A DNA stretch of 17,813 nt. Origin: Candidatus Nanopelagicales bacterium. Its GTDB lineage: Bacteria > Actinomycetota > Actinomycetes > S36-B12 > UBA5976. The translations under genes were made by a program, and so were the position numbers. The DNA is taken from positions 1 through 17,813 of the forward strand of contig JALRKC010000006.1 of the NCBI GenBank assembly GCA_023254955.1. The letters are read 5' to 3'. The notes beneath the pieces were generated by a model. It had not been told where the DNA came from. It searched no databases and was given only the letters and a program-made list of their open reading frames with translations. This document shows positions 8,426 to 15,814 of the stretch, piece by piece; position 1 is the first letter of the stretch, and each line of letters begins with the position of its first letter.

Positions 8426-8689
8426 ATGAAATCTTTTGATGATCTATGGAAAGAACTTAACAAAAAGGTTCAAAGCGCAGATCCTGAATCAAATACCGTG
8501 GCCCTGTTATCAAAGGGCGTTCACTCAATAGGCAAGAAAGTTGTTGAGGAAGCTGCAGAAGTTTGGATGGCGGCCGAATACGAGTCTGTTGATAGAGTTG
8601 CAAGCGAAATAAGTCAATTGTTGTACCACGTGCAGGTATTGATGATTAGTTCTGGAGTTGACATTAAAGATGTTTATCGAAGTCTGTGA
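8426..8689 (+). CDS. hisE: Phosphoribosyl-ATP pyrophosphatase
   Basis: Hydrolyses phosphoribosyl-ATP to phosphoribosyl-AMP, the second step of histidine synthesis. It is a compact all-alpha MazG-like protein of 87 residues with [15 protein letters not shown] (37-51, metal-binding Glu residues) and [13 protein letters not shown] (61-73), a form familiar from actinobacterial HisE. It is stand-alone, not fused to HisI. The ATG follows a GGGGG-rich ribosome-binding site by about 5 nt. Placement before hisG (8 nt gap) and away from the main his operon is typical of Actinobacteria. Confidence 0.95.
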   Translation: MKSFDDLWKELNKKVQSADPESNTVALLSKGVHSIGKKVVEEAAEVWMAAEYESVDRVASEISQLLYHVQVLMISSGVDIKDVYRSL

Positions 8690-8697
8690 GTTTTTAA

Positions 8698-9546
8698 ATG
8701 CTTAAAGTTGCGATTCCAAACAAGGGACAGTTGAGTGATCCGGCAAAGGCAATTTTAAGAGAAGCCGGGTATCTGAAAAGTGTCCATCCGCGTGATTTGG
8801 TGGTAGTTGATCCAATAAATGATGTCGAATTTTTCTTTCTTAGGCCAAGAGATGTTGCGCTATATGTTGAACGAGGAACCTTAGACGCAGGAATTACCGG
8901 AATCGATCTGCTTATTGATTCAGGTGCAAAAGCTGAACAATTACTTCAATTAGGTTTTGGAAGCTCTCAATTTTTTCTTGCCGCCCCTAAAACAGGATCG
9001 ATTAAAAAGGCGGCAGACCTGGCAGGTAAAAGAATTGCTACCAGTTATGAAAAGGTACTCAAAAATTATTTAAGTGTAAACAAGATAGAAGCTGAAATAG
9101 TTTCACTTGATGGGGCTGTGGAGAATGCAATTAGGTTAGGCGTAGCAGATGCAGTTGCAGATGTTGTTGACACTGGCACAACAATCGCGCAAGCCGGGCT
9201 AGAGCTGATAGGCGATCCGATTCTTTCAAGCGAAGCAGTTTTGATAAAAAATGTTAAAACCGATAAATCCGAAGAGATAAACACGTTGGTGCGGCGATTG
9301 TCTTCGGTTCTGGTTGCAAGAACTTATGTGATGCTCGATTATGACATTTTAGAAAATTTGATCGAAGAGGCAGCTAGCATTACTCCGGGAATCGAATCTC
9401 CGACTATTTCGCCTCTTCATGAAAAAGGTTGGGTGGCAGTGCGTGCGCTAGTTAAGAAAGAGACTGTCCATATTGCCATGGATCAGCTTTACCAATTAGG
9501 TGCGCGGGGAATTTTAGTTACTGAAATCGCGGCTTGTCGTTTGTAG
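8698..9546 (+). CDS. hisG: ATP phosphoribosyltransferase, long form
   Basis: Joins PRPP and ATP in the first, committed step of histidine synthesis. The 282-residue chain has the periplasmic-binding-protein-like catalytic fold with LKVAIPNKGQL at the N-terminus and the PRPP loop DAVADVVDTGTT (151-162). About residues 210-282 (SPTISPL..GWVAVRALV..ILVTEIAACRL) form the HisG_C regulatory domain, so this is the long form, which in the family is feedback-inhibited by histidine and needs no HisZ. ATG 8698 begins 8 nt after hisE. Confidence 0.96.
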   Translation: MLKVAIPNKGQLSDPAKAILREAGYLKSVHPRDLVVVDPINDVEFFFLRPRDVALYVERGTLDAGITGIDLLIDSGAKAEQLLQLGFGSSQFFLAAPKTGSIKKAADLAGKRIATSYEKVLKNYLSVNKIEAEIVSLDGAVENAIRLGVADAVADVVDTGTTIAQAGLELIGDPILSSEAVLIKNVKTDKSEEINTLVRRLSSVLVARTYVMLDYDILENLIEEAASITPGIESPTISPLHEKGWVAVRALVKKETVHIAMDQLYQLGARGILVTEIAACRL

Positions 9547-9550
9547 TCTT

Positions 9551-10141
9551 ATGGATTTTAAGGTTAAAGATCCTAAGCTAGTTGAAGCTTTAAATGAGGT
9601 AAACCAAAACCCAGAATTAATCTGTGATTATTTGATTAATCACGACTTGCTAGTGGGCCTTTTGGTAGATAAAGAAGAAAAAAAATTAGTAATTTCTTCA
9701 ACGGAGAATTTCAAAGCTCTAGCAGTATTTTCTACAGAAGAATCATTGAGGGATTTTGCCGCAACCGCTCGACCAGCAATATTTTCAGGTAAAGAAATTG
9801 CCGAATTGGCCTTAAAGTCAGACTCTCGGCTATTACACCTGGACCCACCTATGGGACTAGTAATCAACGGGTCCAAATTAAAGGCAATAGCAAGTAGTAG
9901 AAGATGGCTGAACCCCCAATTTGATCAATTTCTTTTAGATTTGGTGAATCAGCAAGTGAAACAATTTGATGAGGTAACTTTCGAATTGGCGAGCGGCGAG
10001 TGGACAGATTTAAGAATTATTCTGCGAGGGGATTTTCAAAATTGTTCTCTAGCCGCGTCAAATTTAGGGCAGTTTCTACATAAAGACCCCAAGGTAATAG
10101 AGCTGCTACCTAGCGGGGCTGATATCGTTTACTCGAGCTAG
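9551..10141 (+). CDS. SseB-like protein of unknown function
   Basis: A 196-residue protein with no signal peptide or membrane segment. Residues about 30-120 resemble the SseB N-terminal domain: a short beta strand (LLVDKEEKKLVISST), LAVFSTEESLRDFA, IFSGKEIAELALKSDSRLLHLDPPMGLVI. The remaining ~75 residues may be an SseB C-terminal-like domain but I cannot assign them firmly. No catalytic residues are evident. SseB-family genes recur beside infC in Actinobacteria as I recall, which supports the call by context. ATG 9551 has a poor ribosome-binding site but is only 4 nt after the hisG stop, so reinitiation is likely. Confidence 0.6.
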   Translation: MDFKVKDPKLVEALNEVNQNPELICDYLINHDLLVGLLVDKEEKKLVISSTENFKALAVFSTEESLRDFAATARPAIFSGKEIAELALKSDSRLLHLDPPMGLVINGSKLKAIASSRRWLNPQFDQFLLDLVNQQVKQFDEVTFELASGEWTDLRIILRGDFQNCSLAASNLGQFLHKDPKVIELLPSGADIVYSS

Positions 10142-10270
10142 AAATCCAGAAAACAAGAGGAGCGCGAGCTCCCACCTACATCGAGGAAACGACCTCGTGG
10201 GGTTACCGGCCAAATTTTGCGGCTAGTAATTGTCTTGTGCTGTTTTTTGGCGAACTGACAAGGAGTGTTT
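10142..10270 (+). promoter_or_regulatory. Structured 5' leader of infC
   Basis: This is the longest gene-free stretch in the window (129 nt). It contains a hairpin GGAGC-GCGA-GCTCC (10159-10172, GNRA-type tetraloop), a second hairpin CGAGG-AAACGA-CCTCG (10182-10197) with CCCA (10171-10174) able to pair with TGGG (10198-10201), and a T6 run (10243-10248). TTGTC/GACAA (10230-10234 with 10257-10261) or the alternative CTTGT/ACAAG (10234-10238 with 10258-10262) would bring pairing into the Shine-Dalgarno. infC leaders in other bacteria mediate autoregulation by IF3 or L20; the specific mechanism here is inference. No convincing promoter was seen in it. Confidence 0.55.
10260..10265 (+). promoter_or_regulatory. 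Shine-Dalgarno that sets the infC start
   Basis: AAGGAG is a near-perfect ribosome-binding site. Its last G is the first base of the in-frame GTG at 10265, so GTG has no spacing and is excluded as the start; the ATT at 10271 has a good 5-nt spacing. Confidence 0.8.
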
Positions 10271-10837
10271 ATTAGCGAAGAGCCACGACTCAATGACCGA
10301 ATAAGAGTTCCACAAGTGCGCCTAGTTGGTCCTAATGGAGAGCAAATAGGAATAGTCAAAACCGAAGAAGCACTAAAAATGGCTCAAGAGGTCGATCTTG
10401 ATTTGGTGGAGGTAGCTGCAGAAGCGAGACCCCCAGTAGTAAAGATCATGGATTTTGGCAAGTTCAAATATGAAGCGGCATTAAAAGCGAGAGAAGCTAG
10501 AAAAAATCAAGCGAATACTGTCGTCAAAGAAATGAAACTTAGACCAAGAATTGAGTCTCATGATTACGACACCAAGTTGGCCCACATAGAAAAATTTCTA
10601 AAGGCCGGAGACAAGGTGAAGGTAACAATAATGTTTCGAGGTCGTGAACAATCACGGCCTGAGATGGGCTACAAGTTATTAGCACGCTTAGCAGAGGACG
10701 TGACCGAATCAGGGACGGTGGAATACGCCCCTAAGCAGGACGGAAGGAATATGGTGATGGTTTTGGCACCAGTTGCTAAAAAGTCCGCAAGTCAAAAGTC
10801 CAAAGCCAATACGCAAAATCAAATCGAAGAGGAGTAG
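10271..10837 (+). CDS. infC: Translation initiation factor IF-3 (ATT start)
   Basis: Binds the 30S subunit, prevents premature 50S joining and proofreads start codons. The protein is 188 residues from ATT, with N-domain [20 protein letters not shown] and [24 protein letters not shown], a linker rich in Lys/Arg, and C-domain [46 protein letters not shown] short KSQN-rich tail follows. The choice of ATT rests on the AAGGAG spacing and on homologous proteins beginning at the equivalent Ile-Ser; an in-frame TGA at 10256 limits the alternatives to GTG 10265. A rare AUU start in infC is known from E. coli, where it underlies autoregulation by IF3. Confidence 0.93.
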   Translation: MSEEPRLNDRIRVPQVRLVGPNGEQIGIVKTEEALKMAQEVDLDLVEVAAEARPPVVKIMDFGKFKYEAALKAREARKNQANTVVKEMKLRPRIESHDYDTKLAHIEKFLKAGDKVKVTIMFRGREQSRPEMGYKLLARLAEDVTESGTVEYAPKQDGRNMVMVLAPVAKKSASQKSKANTQNQIEEE

Positions 10838-10839
10838 CT

Positions 10840-11037
10840 GTGCCGAAAATGAAGACCCATAGTGGGGCGAAGAAGAGAATTAAGAAGACCGGATCAGGAA
10901 AGTTAGTTCATGAAAAAACTAACAAGCGACACCTACTTGAAGTTAAATCAAGTAAGCGCAAGCGCGGATTAACCGGTACAGAAGAATTGGCCGCTAGCGA
11001 GAAGAAAAAAGCTAAGCGACTATTGGGATTAAGGTAG
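10840..11037 (+). CDS. rpmI: 50S ribosomal protein L35
   Basis: Small basic component of the large ribosomal subunit, 65 residues. The start [20 protein letters not shown] is diagnostic, followed by [16 protein letters not shown] and a Lys-rich end [10 protein letters not shown]. The start codon is GTG at 10840, 2 nt after the infC stop, with the ribosome-binding site GAGGAG (10829-10834) lying in the last codons of infC. The infC-rpmI-rplT trio is conserved across bacteria. Confidence 0.97.
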   Translation: MPKMKTHSGAKKRIKKTGSGKLVHEKTNKRHLLEVKSSKRKRGLTGTEELAASEKKKAKRLLGLR

Positions 11038-11050
11038 AGAGGAAGCGCAA

Positions 11051-11416
11051 ATGGCTAGAGTAAAAAGAGCTGTTAACGCCCACAAAAAGCGTAGAAGTAT
11101 TTTAGAAGAGGCTTCTGGCTATCGTGGACAAAGATCTCGTCTGTATCGCAAAGCAAAAGAACAAGTGCTTCACTCTAAAGTTTATGCTTTTAATGACCGA
11201 CGAGAAAACAAAGGTAATTTCAGAAGATTATGGATTACCCGTATTAATGCTGCGGCCAGAGAAAACGGAATTACTTACAATAGATTGATTCAGGGCCTTA
11301 AAGCGGCAGAGATTGAAGTTGATCGCAGAATATTAAGTGATTTAGCGGTCAATGATCCAGAAGCCTTCAAGAATCTAGTAGTGGTAGCACAGAAGGCTAT
11401 CGGCTCAGCGGTTTAA
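11051..11416 (+). CDS. rplT: 50S ribosomal protein L20
   Basis: Early-assembly protein that binds 23S rRNA; in several bacteria it also represses this operon by binding the infC-rpmI leader. The 121 residues match the family along their length: [20 protein letters not shown], a long basic helix [17 protein letters not shown], then [21 protein letters not shown] and [20 protein letters not shown] 11051 has GAGGAA about 8 nt upstream and lies 13 nt after rpmI. Confidence 0.98.
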   Translation: MARVKRAVNAHKKRRSILEEASGYRGQRSRLYRKAKEQVLHSKVYAFNDRRENKGNFRRLWITRINAAARENGITYNRLIQGLKAAEIEVDRRILSDLAVNDPEAFKNLVVVAQKAIGSAV

Positions 11417-11417
11417 A

Positions 11418-12200
11418 TTGAAGAATGTAGCTCAAGCGGAGTTATCTGATAATTCCGCTTTGGTTCAAAAACTACGAAAATTAACCCAAAAGAAACATAG
11501 AAAAAGTTTAGGCGAGTTTTTGATAGAAGGCCCCTCCTTACTAGATGAGGGACTAAAAGCCAATTGGGTTACTGAAATCTTTTACAATAAAAAATTTAAC
11601 GATCATGAACAATTGCTCGAAAAAGCCGCTTCACTAGGAATCAAAGCTTATCAAATATCTGAAAAAAGTTTAAAAAAAGTTACGGACACTTCGAACCCGA
11701 GTGGAATTATCGCTGTAGCAAAAAAGGTATTTAAAGATTTTTCTGGGGAATCGACTGGAAAATTGGCTCAAGTTATCTACTTAGATGAAGTTCAAGATCC
11801 TGGAAATGCAGGAACAATAGTTCGAGGCGCGGCAGCTTTTGGGTTTGACGCTGTAGTTTTTTCAAAGGATTCGGTTGATCCAACTAATTTAAAATGTGTT
11901 CGAGCTAGCGCCGGAGGTATTTTTAAAATCCCGATTTATTTTAATGAAGATCTTGAGAAATTTTCCAAGTGGGATTTTGAGATATTTATAGCGGACGCCA
12001 ATGGCTATGAGGATTTGCCAAAGGTGCAATTAAAAGATAAGCAAGTTTGGGTATTCTCAAATGAAGCTCGAGGAGTGCGAAGTGGCTATGACTTTAAAAC
12101 TGTGAGAATCCCCATAAAGCATGACACTGAAAGCCTAAATGTGGCACAAGCGGCTTCCGTCTTAATGTTTCACGTTAGCAATAAGATAACCAGCAAATAG
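11418..12200 (+). CDS. TrmH/SpoU-family RNA 2'-O-methyltransferase
   Basis: Predicted SAM-dependent ribose 2'-O-methyltransferase acting on rRNA or tRNA; the exact nucleotide cannot be told from sequence. The 260-residue chain has an N-terminal substrate-binding domain (KLRKLTQKKHRKSLGEFLIEGP, 18-39) and a C-terminal SPOUT knot. Motif 1 is DPGNAGTIVRGAAAFG (127-142, Asn130 and Arg136), motif 2 is WVFSNEARGV (211-220, with Ser where Gly is usual before NE) and motif 3 is SLNVAQAASVLMF (239-251). The start is taken as TTG 11418, 1 nt after rplT, because residues before KLRKL fit the family; the ribosome-binding site is poor, so the start is uncertain. The gene sits between rplT and pheS, as in many Actinobacteria. 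Confidence 0.88.
   Translation: MKNVAQAELSDNSALVQKLRKLTQKKHRKSLGEFLIEGPSLLDEGLKANWVTEIFYNKKFNDHEQLLEKAASLGIKAYQISEKSLKKVTDTSNPSGIIAVAKKVFKDFSGESTGKLAQVIYLDEVQDPGNAGTIVRGAAAFGFDAVVFSKDSVDPTNLKCVRASAGGIFKIPIYFNEDLEKFSKWDFEIFIADANGYEDLPKVQLKDKQVWVFSNEARGVRSGYDFKTVRIPIKHDTESLNVAQAASVLMFHVSNKITSK
11434..11460 (+). repeat. 11-bp-stem hairpin at the rplT/methyltransferase junction
   Basis: AAGCGGAGTTA (11434-11444) pairs along its full length with TAATTCCGCTT (11450-11460), with one G-U wobble and a 5-nt TCTGA loop. It starts 18 nt after the rplT stop, inside the first codons of the methyltransferase. The following bases (TGGTTC) are not a real U-tract, so this is not a classical terminator; it could be an attenuator, an RNA-stability element or a translation-damping hairpin. 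Function is inferred. Confidence 0.65.
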
Positions 12201-12213
12201 CGAAGAGAGCGAA

Positions 12214-13329
12214 ATGTCTGCCCCAAACTCTGATTACGACCCAGTTCAAGTTGAAGCCTTGAGCGAGAAAGAGGTCAATAAGGCAATAGAAAAAGCTTTA
12301 AAAGACATTTCTGCGGCAAAGAATCTAGAAGAATTGAAGATCGCGAAGATAAATCATTTAGGAGACAAGTCGCCAATTGCTTTAGCAAATCGTGAAATAG
12401 GTAGCCTCCCTCCCGAGGCAAAGGCGATTGCTGGAAAACGCGTTGCAAGTGCTCGATCGCAAATAAGTGAATCTTTTAATAAATCGCAAAAATTCCTAGA
12501 AATTGAGCATGAAAATAAAATTCTTATTTCACAAAAAGAAGATTTGACTAAAGTCTTAGCTAGTCCCGATGTCTCTTTGGTAAACATTGGATCGCGGCAC
12601 CCCTTATCGCAAATCGCTGAAATTATGAGCGATGTGTTCATCGCTATGGGTTACGAGGTTGCAGAAGGTCCTGAAGTCGAGGCCGAATGGTATAACTTTG
12701 ATTCACTTAATATTTCTGCAAGCCATCCTTCAAGAAGCGCGCAAGATACTTTCTATCTCGAAAGTATGGATTCGGGGAAGGTTTTACGCACGCAAACATC
12801 TCCAGTTCAGATGCGAGCCATGCTCACGCGCGATCTACCGATTTATGTTGTGGCCCCTGGTCGCGTCTATCGCAAAGACGAATTGGATGCGACTCACACC
12901 CCAGTTTTTAATCAAATTGAAGGATTAGCTATCGACAAAGGTCTTTCAATGGCCGACTTAAAAGGAACCTTAGATCATTTTGCAACTTCTTTGTTTGGCT
13001 CAGGTGTTGTCACTAGATTTAGACCCAGCTTTTTCCCTTTCACAGAACCTAGCGCTGAACTTGACGTTCAATGCTTTGTTTGTAAAGACAAATTCAATCC
13101 AGAATGTAAAACTTGCAAAGGAACTGGATGGATTGAGTGGGGCGGTTGCGGAATGGTTAATCCAAAAGTATTGCAAACTGCAGGTATCGATACCACGCAA
13201 TACAGCGGCTTCGCCTTCGGAATGGGACTAGAAAGAACTTTAATGTTTAAATACTCAATTACTGATATGAGAGATATTGTTGAAGGAGACATTAGGTTTT
13301 CAAAGCAGTTTGGCAGTGTGCTCAGATGA
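12214..13329 (+). CDS. pheS: Phenylalanyl-tRNA synthetase alpha subunit
   Basis: Catalytic subunit of the alpha2-beta2 class II synthetase that charges tRNAPhe. The 371 residues comprise an N-terminal coiled-coil tRNA-binding arm (about 1-105) and the catalytic core, with motif 2 around RVYRKDELDATHTP (217-230) and motif 3 GFAFGMGLERTLMF (332-345). An insertion before WIEWGGCGMVNP carries CFVC (Cys287, Cys290) and CKTC (Cys298, Cys301), a zinc-knuckle-like pair also present in the Streptomyces enzyme as I recall. ATG 12214 follows the methyltransferase by 13 nt with a purine-rich GAAGAGAG upstream. Confidence 0.96.
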   Translation: MSAPNSDYDPVQVEALSEKEVNKAIEKALKDISAAKNLEELKIAKINHLGDKSPIALANREIGSLPPEAKAIAGKRVASARSQISESFNKSQKFLEIEHENKILISQKEDLTKVLASPDVSLVNIGSRHPLSQIAEIMSDVFIAMGYEVAEGPEVEAEWYNFDSLNISASHPSRSAQDTFYLESMDSGKVLRTQTSPVQMRAMLTRDLPIYVVAPGRVYRKDELDATHTPVFNQIEGLAIDKGLSMADLKGTLDHFATSLFGSGVVTRFRPSFFPFTEPSAELDVQCFVCKDKFNPECKTCKGTGWIEWGGCGMVNPKVLQTAGIDTTQYSGFAFGMGLERTLMFKYSITDMRDIVEGDIRFSKQFGSVLR

Positions 13330-15788
13330 GAGTTCCAGTTTCTTGGCTTAGAGAATTCGTTAAACTAGGGCCGCAAGTTACCGATGCTCAAATTCAAGAG
13401 GCATTTGTCTCTTTGGGTTTTGAGGTGGAGAGCGTAATAATTCACGGATCGGTTACAGGCGAGCTGCTGACTGGTGAAGTTGTTGAAATCAAACATTTAG
13501 ATCAATTCAAAAAACCAATCCGTTACTGCAAGGTCAAGATTGGGTCGCAAACTCGCGGAATTGTATGCGGTGCTACCAATTTTTCTGAAGGCGACAAAGT
13601 AGTTGTGGCTATGCCCGGAGCCGTTTTGCCGGGAAACTTTGAAATCGCTGTCAGGAAAACTTACGACCACCTATCTGAAGGCATGATTTGTTCCGAACGC
13701 GAATTGGGTATTAGCGATTCACATGAAGGAATTTTAGTTTTAAATAAATCGGTAAATGTGGGTAGTGATGCCAAGAAAATACTTGGCTTAGGGGAAACTG
13801 TCTTCGAACTCTCTGTATTACCTGATCGTGGATACGCCTTAAGTATGCGGGGAATTGCTCGAGAAGTTGCCGCCTATTTCAATAAAAAATACCAAGATCC
13901 AATTACAAGATATAAGAAGATTAAACCCACACGCTCCGGCGTGAATGGCAAAATTTTAGCAAACAAGAAAGTCGCGAATTTTTCATTAGTTACGCTTTCT
14001 GGAGTTAACCCAAATGCAAGTACTCCGGAGTTTATAAAGCACCGCTTAAGTCAAATGGGAATGAGATCAATTTCATTACCGGTGGACGTAACGAACTATG
14101 TGATGTTAGAGCTAGGGCAGCCGCTGCATGCGTTTGATAAAAAGTCAGTCAAAGGAACAATCTCAGTTCGGTTAGCAAAAAAAGGCGAGAAGATCAAAAC
14201 TTTAGACAATCAGGTGAGAGTCCTAATGGATACGGATTTGGTTATTAGTGATTCACAAAAAGCTATTTCGATAGCAGGAATTATGGGTGGGGCGAATAGT
14301 GAGATATCAGAAAAAACCCGAGAAATAGTCATTGAGGCAGCTACTTTTGATGCAGCGACGATAAGCCATACCGCTAGGCGCTTAGGACTAACTAGCGAAG
14401 CAAGTAAAAGATTTGAGCGAAGCACCGATCCGAACTTGCCTGAATATGCCGCAAAAAGAGCAGCACAACTACTTGTGGAATTTGGTGGAGGAAAGATTGT
14501 TGGAGCTAAATACAAGAAGTCGCCGCTACCTGCAAAGCGAATACGTCTTAAATTTGAACAAGTTTATGCAGTTACGGGAATAGCAATTAAGCGGAGTGAA
14601 GTAATTAAGAATTTAAATAAAATCGGTATTAAAACTCTAGAGGGCGAGGCAGCACTTACTGCGGTAATACCTAGCTGGAGAAGCGATCTTGAGACACCTA
14701 ATGATTTGATCGAAGAAATTCTCAGATTACATGGCTATCAACACATAAAAGGTCGTCTTCCAAAGGCGCCGAGTGGCTTTGGTTTATCTAAAAAACAAAA
14801 AATTAAACGACAAATAACGCAGGTATTGGCGGCATCTGGATCTCACGAAATTCTTACCTATCCATTTATGGCGGAAGCTGATCTTATTAAATTGCAGATA
14901 GCAAGTAAGGATGATCGTTTTAAAATTATTAAAATTTTTAACCCCTTAAGTGATGAAAAACCAGCCATGAGGACAACTTTGCTGCCTGGTTTGATGGAGG
15001 TTGCAATCCGTAATCTTTCAAGGGGAATAAATAATTTCTCAATTTTTGAAATTGGAAACGTCTTTCAAAATCATAAGAATTTTAAATCGATACCTAAAAT
15101 TGGAGTCGGATTTCCACCGAAAAAATTGACATTGAAAGAAATTGATTCCAGTCTCGCTTTAGAAAATCTTCATTTATCTTTGATTGCAGTAGGTCAAGCA
15201 ATTGAAAGTGGTTGGTGGGGAGAAGGTCACGATCACAGTGCTTCGAGTGTAGGTCAAATTCTAAAATCCTTATTCGATCAATTAGCCATTGAGATATCTT
15301 TCCAGGGAACTGGCGCTAATCCGTGGCATCCAGGTCGTTCAACAAAGCTGCTTGCAGCGGGAGAAATTGTAGGTGAATTCGGTCAATTGCATCCAACTGT
15401 GGTAAACAACTTTGGATTAAATAAGGATGTATTTGGCTTTGAAATATCGCTAGCGAAGATTATTGGTTTGGCGGCTAGAGATCGTAAATACAGCGCGATC
15501 GGAAAGATGCCTTTTGCGATAGAGGATCTCGCATTAGTAGTGAATCAAGAGCAAAATGCGCTAGAAATTCAAGATGCCATCAAAAGAGCCGGTGGAAACC
15601 TCATGGAATCAGTAAATCTCTTTGACACATTTACTGGTCAGCAAATTGGAGAAGGTAAGAAATCGCTTACTTTTAGGCTGCTGTTGAGGGCTGATGATCG
15701 AACTTTGACAAGTGAGGATTTAGGCCAAGTTAGAGAGCGAATCTTGCACAGGGTTAGCGAAGACTTTGGAGCGCAAGTAAGGACCTAA
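13326..15788 (+). CDS. pheT: Phenylalanyl-tRNA synthetase beta subunit
   Basis: Beta subunit providing tRNA recognition and editing. The domain order in 820 residues is normal: MRVPVSWLREFV start, EMAP-type tRNA-binding domain (about 40-150), B3/B4 editing region (about 200-390, including the TNYVMLELGQPLHAFD segment), B5 domain (about 404-470, ending DLIEEILRLHGY), catalytic-like core, and FDX-ACB anticodon-binding domain (about 727-820). The length is typical. ATG 13326 forms an ATGA overlap with pheS, consistent with equimolar coupled translation. The gene is followed by a 26-nt spacer containing the argC promoter. Confidence 0.97.
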   Translation: MRVPVSWLREFVKLGPQVTDAQIQEAFVSLGFEVESVIIHGSVTGELLTGEVVEIKHLDQFKKPIRYCKVKIGSQTRGIVCGATNFSEGDKVVVAMPGAVLPGNFEIAVRKTYDHLSEGMICSERELGISDSHEGILVLNKSVNVGSDAKKILGLGETVFELSVLPDRGYALSMRGIAREVAAYFNKKYQDPITRYKKIKPTRSGVNGKILANKKVANFSLVTLSGVNPNASTPEFIKHRLSQMGMRSISLPVDVTNYVMLELGQPLHAFDKKSVKGTISVRLAKKGEKIKTLDNQVRVLMDTDLVISDSQKAISIAGIMGGANSEISEKTREIVIEAATFDAATISHTARRLGLTSEASKRFERSTDPNLPEYAAKRAAQLLVEFGGGKIVGAKYKKSPLPAKRIRLKFEQVYAVTGIAIKRSEVIKNLNKIGIKTLEGEAALTAVIPSWRSDLETPNDLIEEILRLHGYQHIKGRLPKAPSGFGLSKKQKIKRQITQVLAASGSHEILTYPFMAEADLIKLQIASKDDRFKIIKIFNPLSDEKPAMRTTLLPGLMEVAIRNLSRGINNFSIFEIGNVFQNHKNFKSIPKIGVGFPPKKLTLKEIDSSLALENLHLSLIAVGQAIESGWWGEGHDHSASSVGQILKSLFDQLAIEISFQGTGANPWHPGRSTKLLAAGEIVGEFGQLHPTVVNNFGLNKDVFGFEISLAKIIGLAARDRKYSAIGKMPFAIEDLALVVNQEQNALEIQDAIKRAGGNLMESVNLFDTFTGQQIGEGKKSLTFRLLLRADDRTLTSEDLGQVRERILHRVSEDFGAQVRT

Positions 15789-15806
15789 TATACGTATATG
15801 CGTATA
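15789..15806. promoter_or_regulatory. ARG-box-like palindrome upstream of argC
   Basis: TATACGTATATGCGTATA is symmetric at 16 of 18 positions (half-sites TATACG and CGTATA). Its 18-bp length equals that of the ArgR operator, it precedes the first arginine gene, and it overlaps the -10 box, so ArgR binding would block polymerase. The half-sites are not a literal match to the E. coli consensus, so the ArgR assignment is by context. Confidence 0.55.
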
Positions 15807-15808
15807 AT
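15803..15808 (+). promoter_or_regulatory. -10 box for a leaderless argC transcript
   Basis: TATAAT is a perfect consensus hexamer. Only 6 nt separate its end from the ATG at 15815, so transcription would start at or next to the A of the start codon. No Shine-Dalgarno exists in the gap and no good -35 is seen (the 17-bp-spaced hexamer is AGGACC). Leaderless genes with TAnnnT boxes are common in Actinobacteria. Confidence 0.7.
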
Positions 15809-15814
15809 TCTGCT

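Noticed and set aside
9624..9643. 7-bp inverted repeat GTGATTA/TAATCAC
   Set aside because: It lies within the SseB-like coding region of AT-rich DNA and is short enough to be expected by chance.
12201..12213. T-box or leader-peptide attenuator before pheST
   Set aside because: Only 13 nt separate the methyltransferase from pheS, too short for either.
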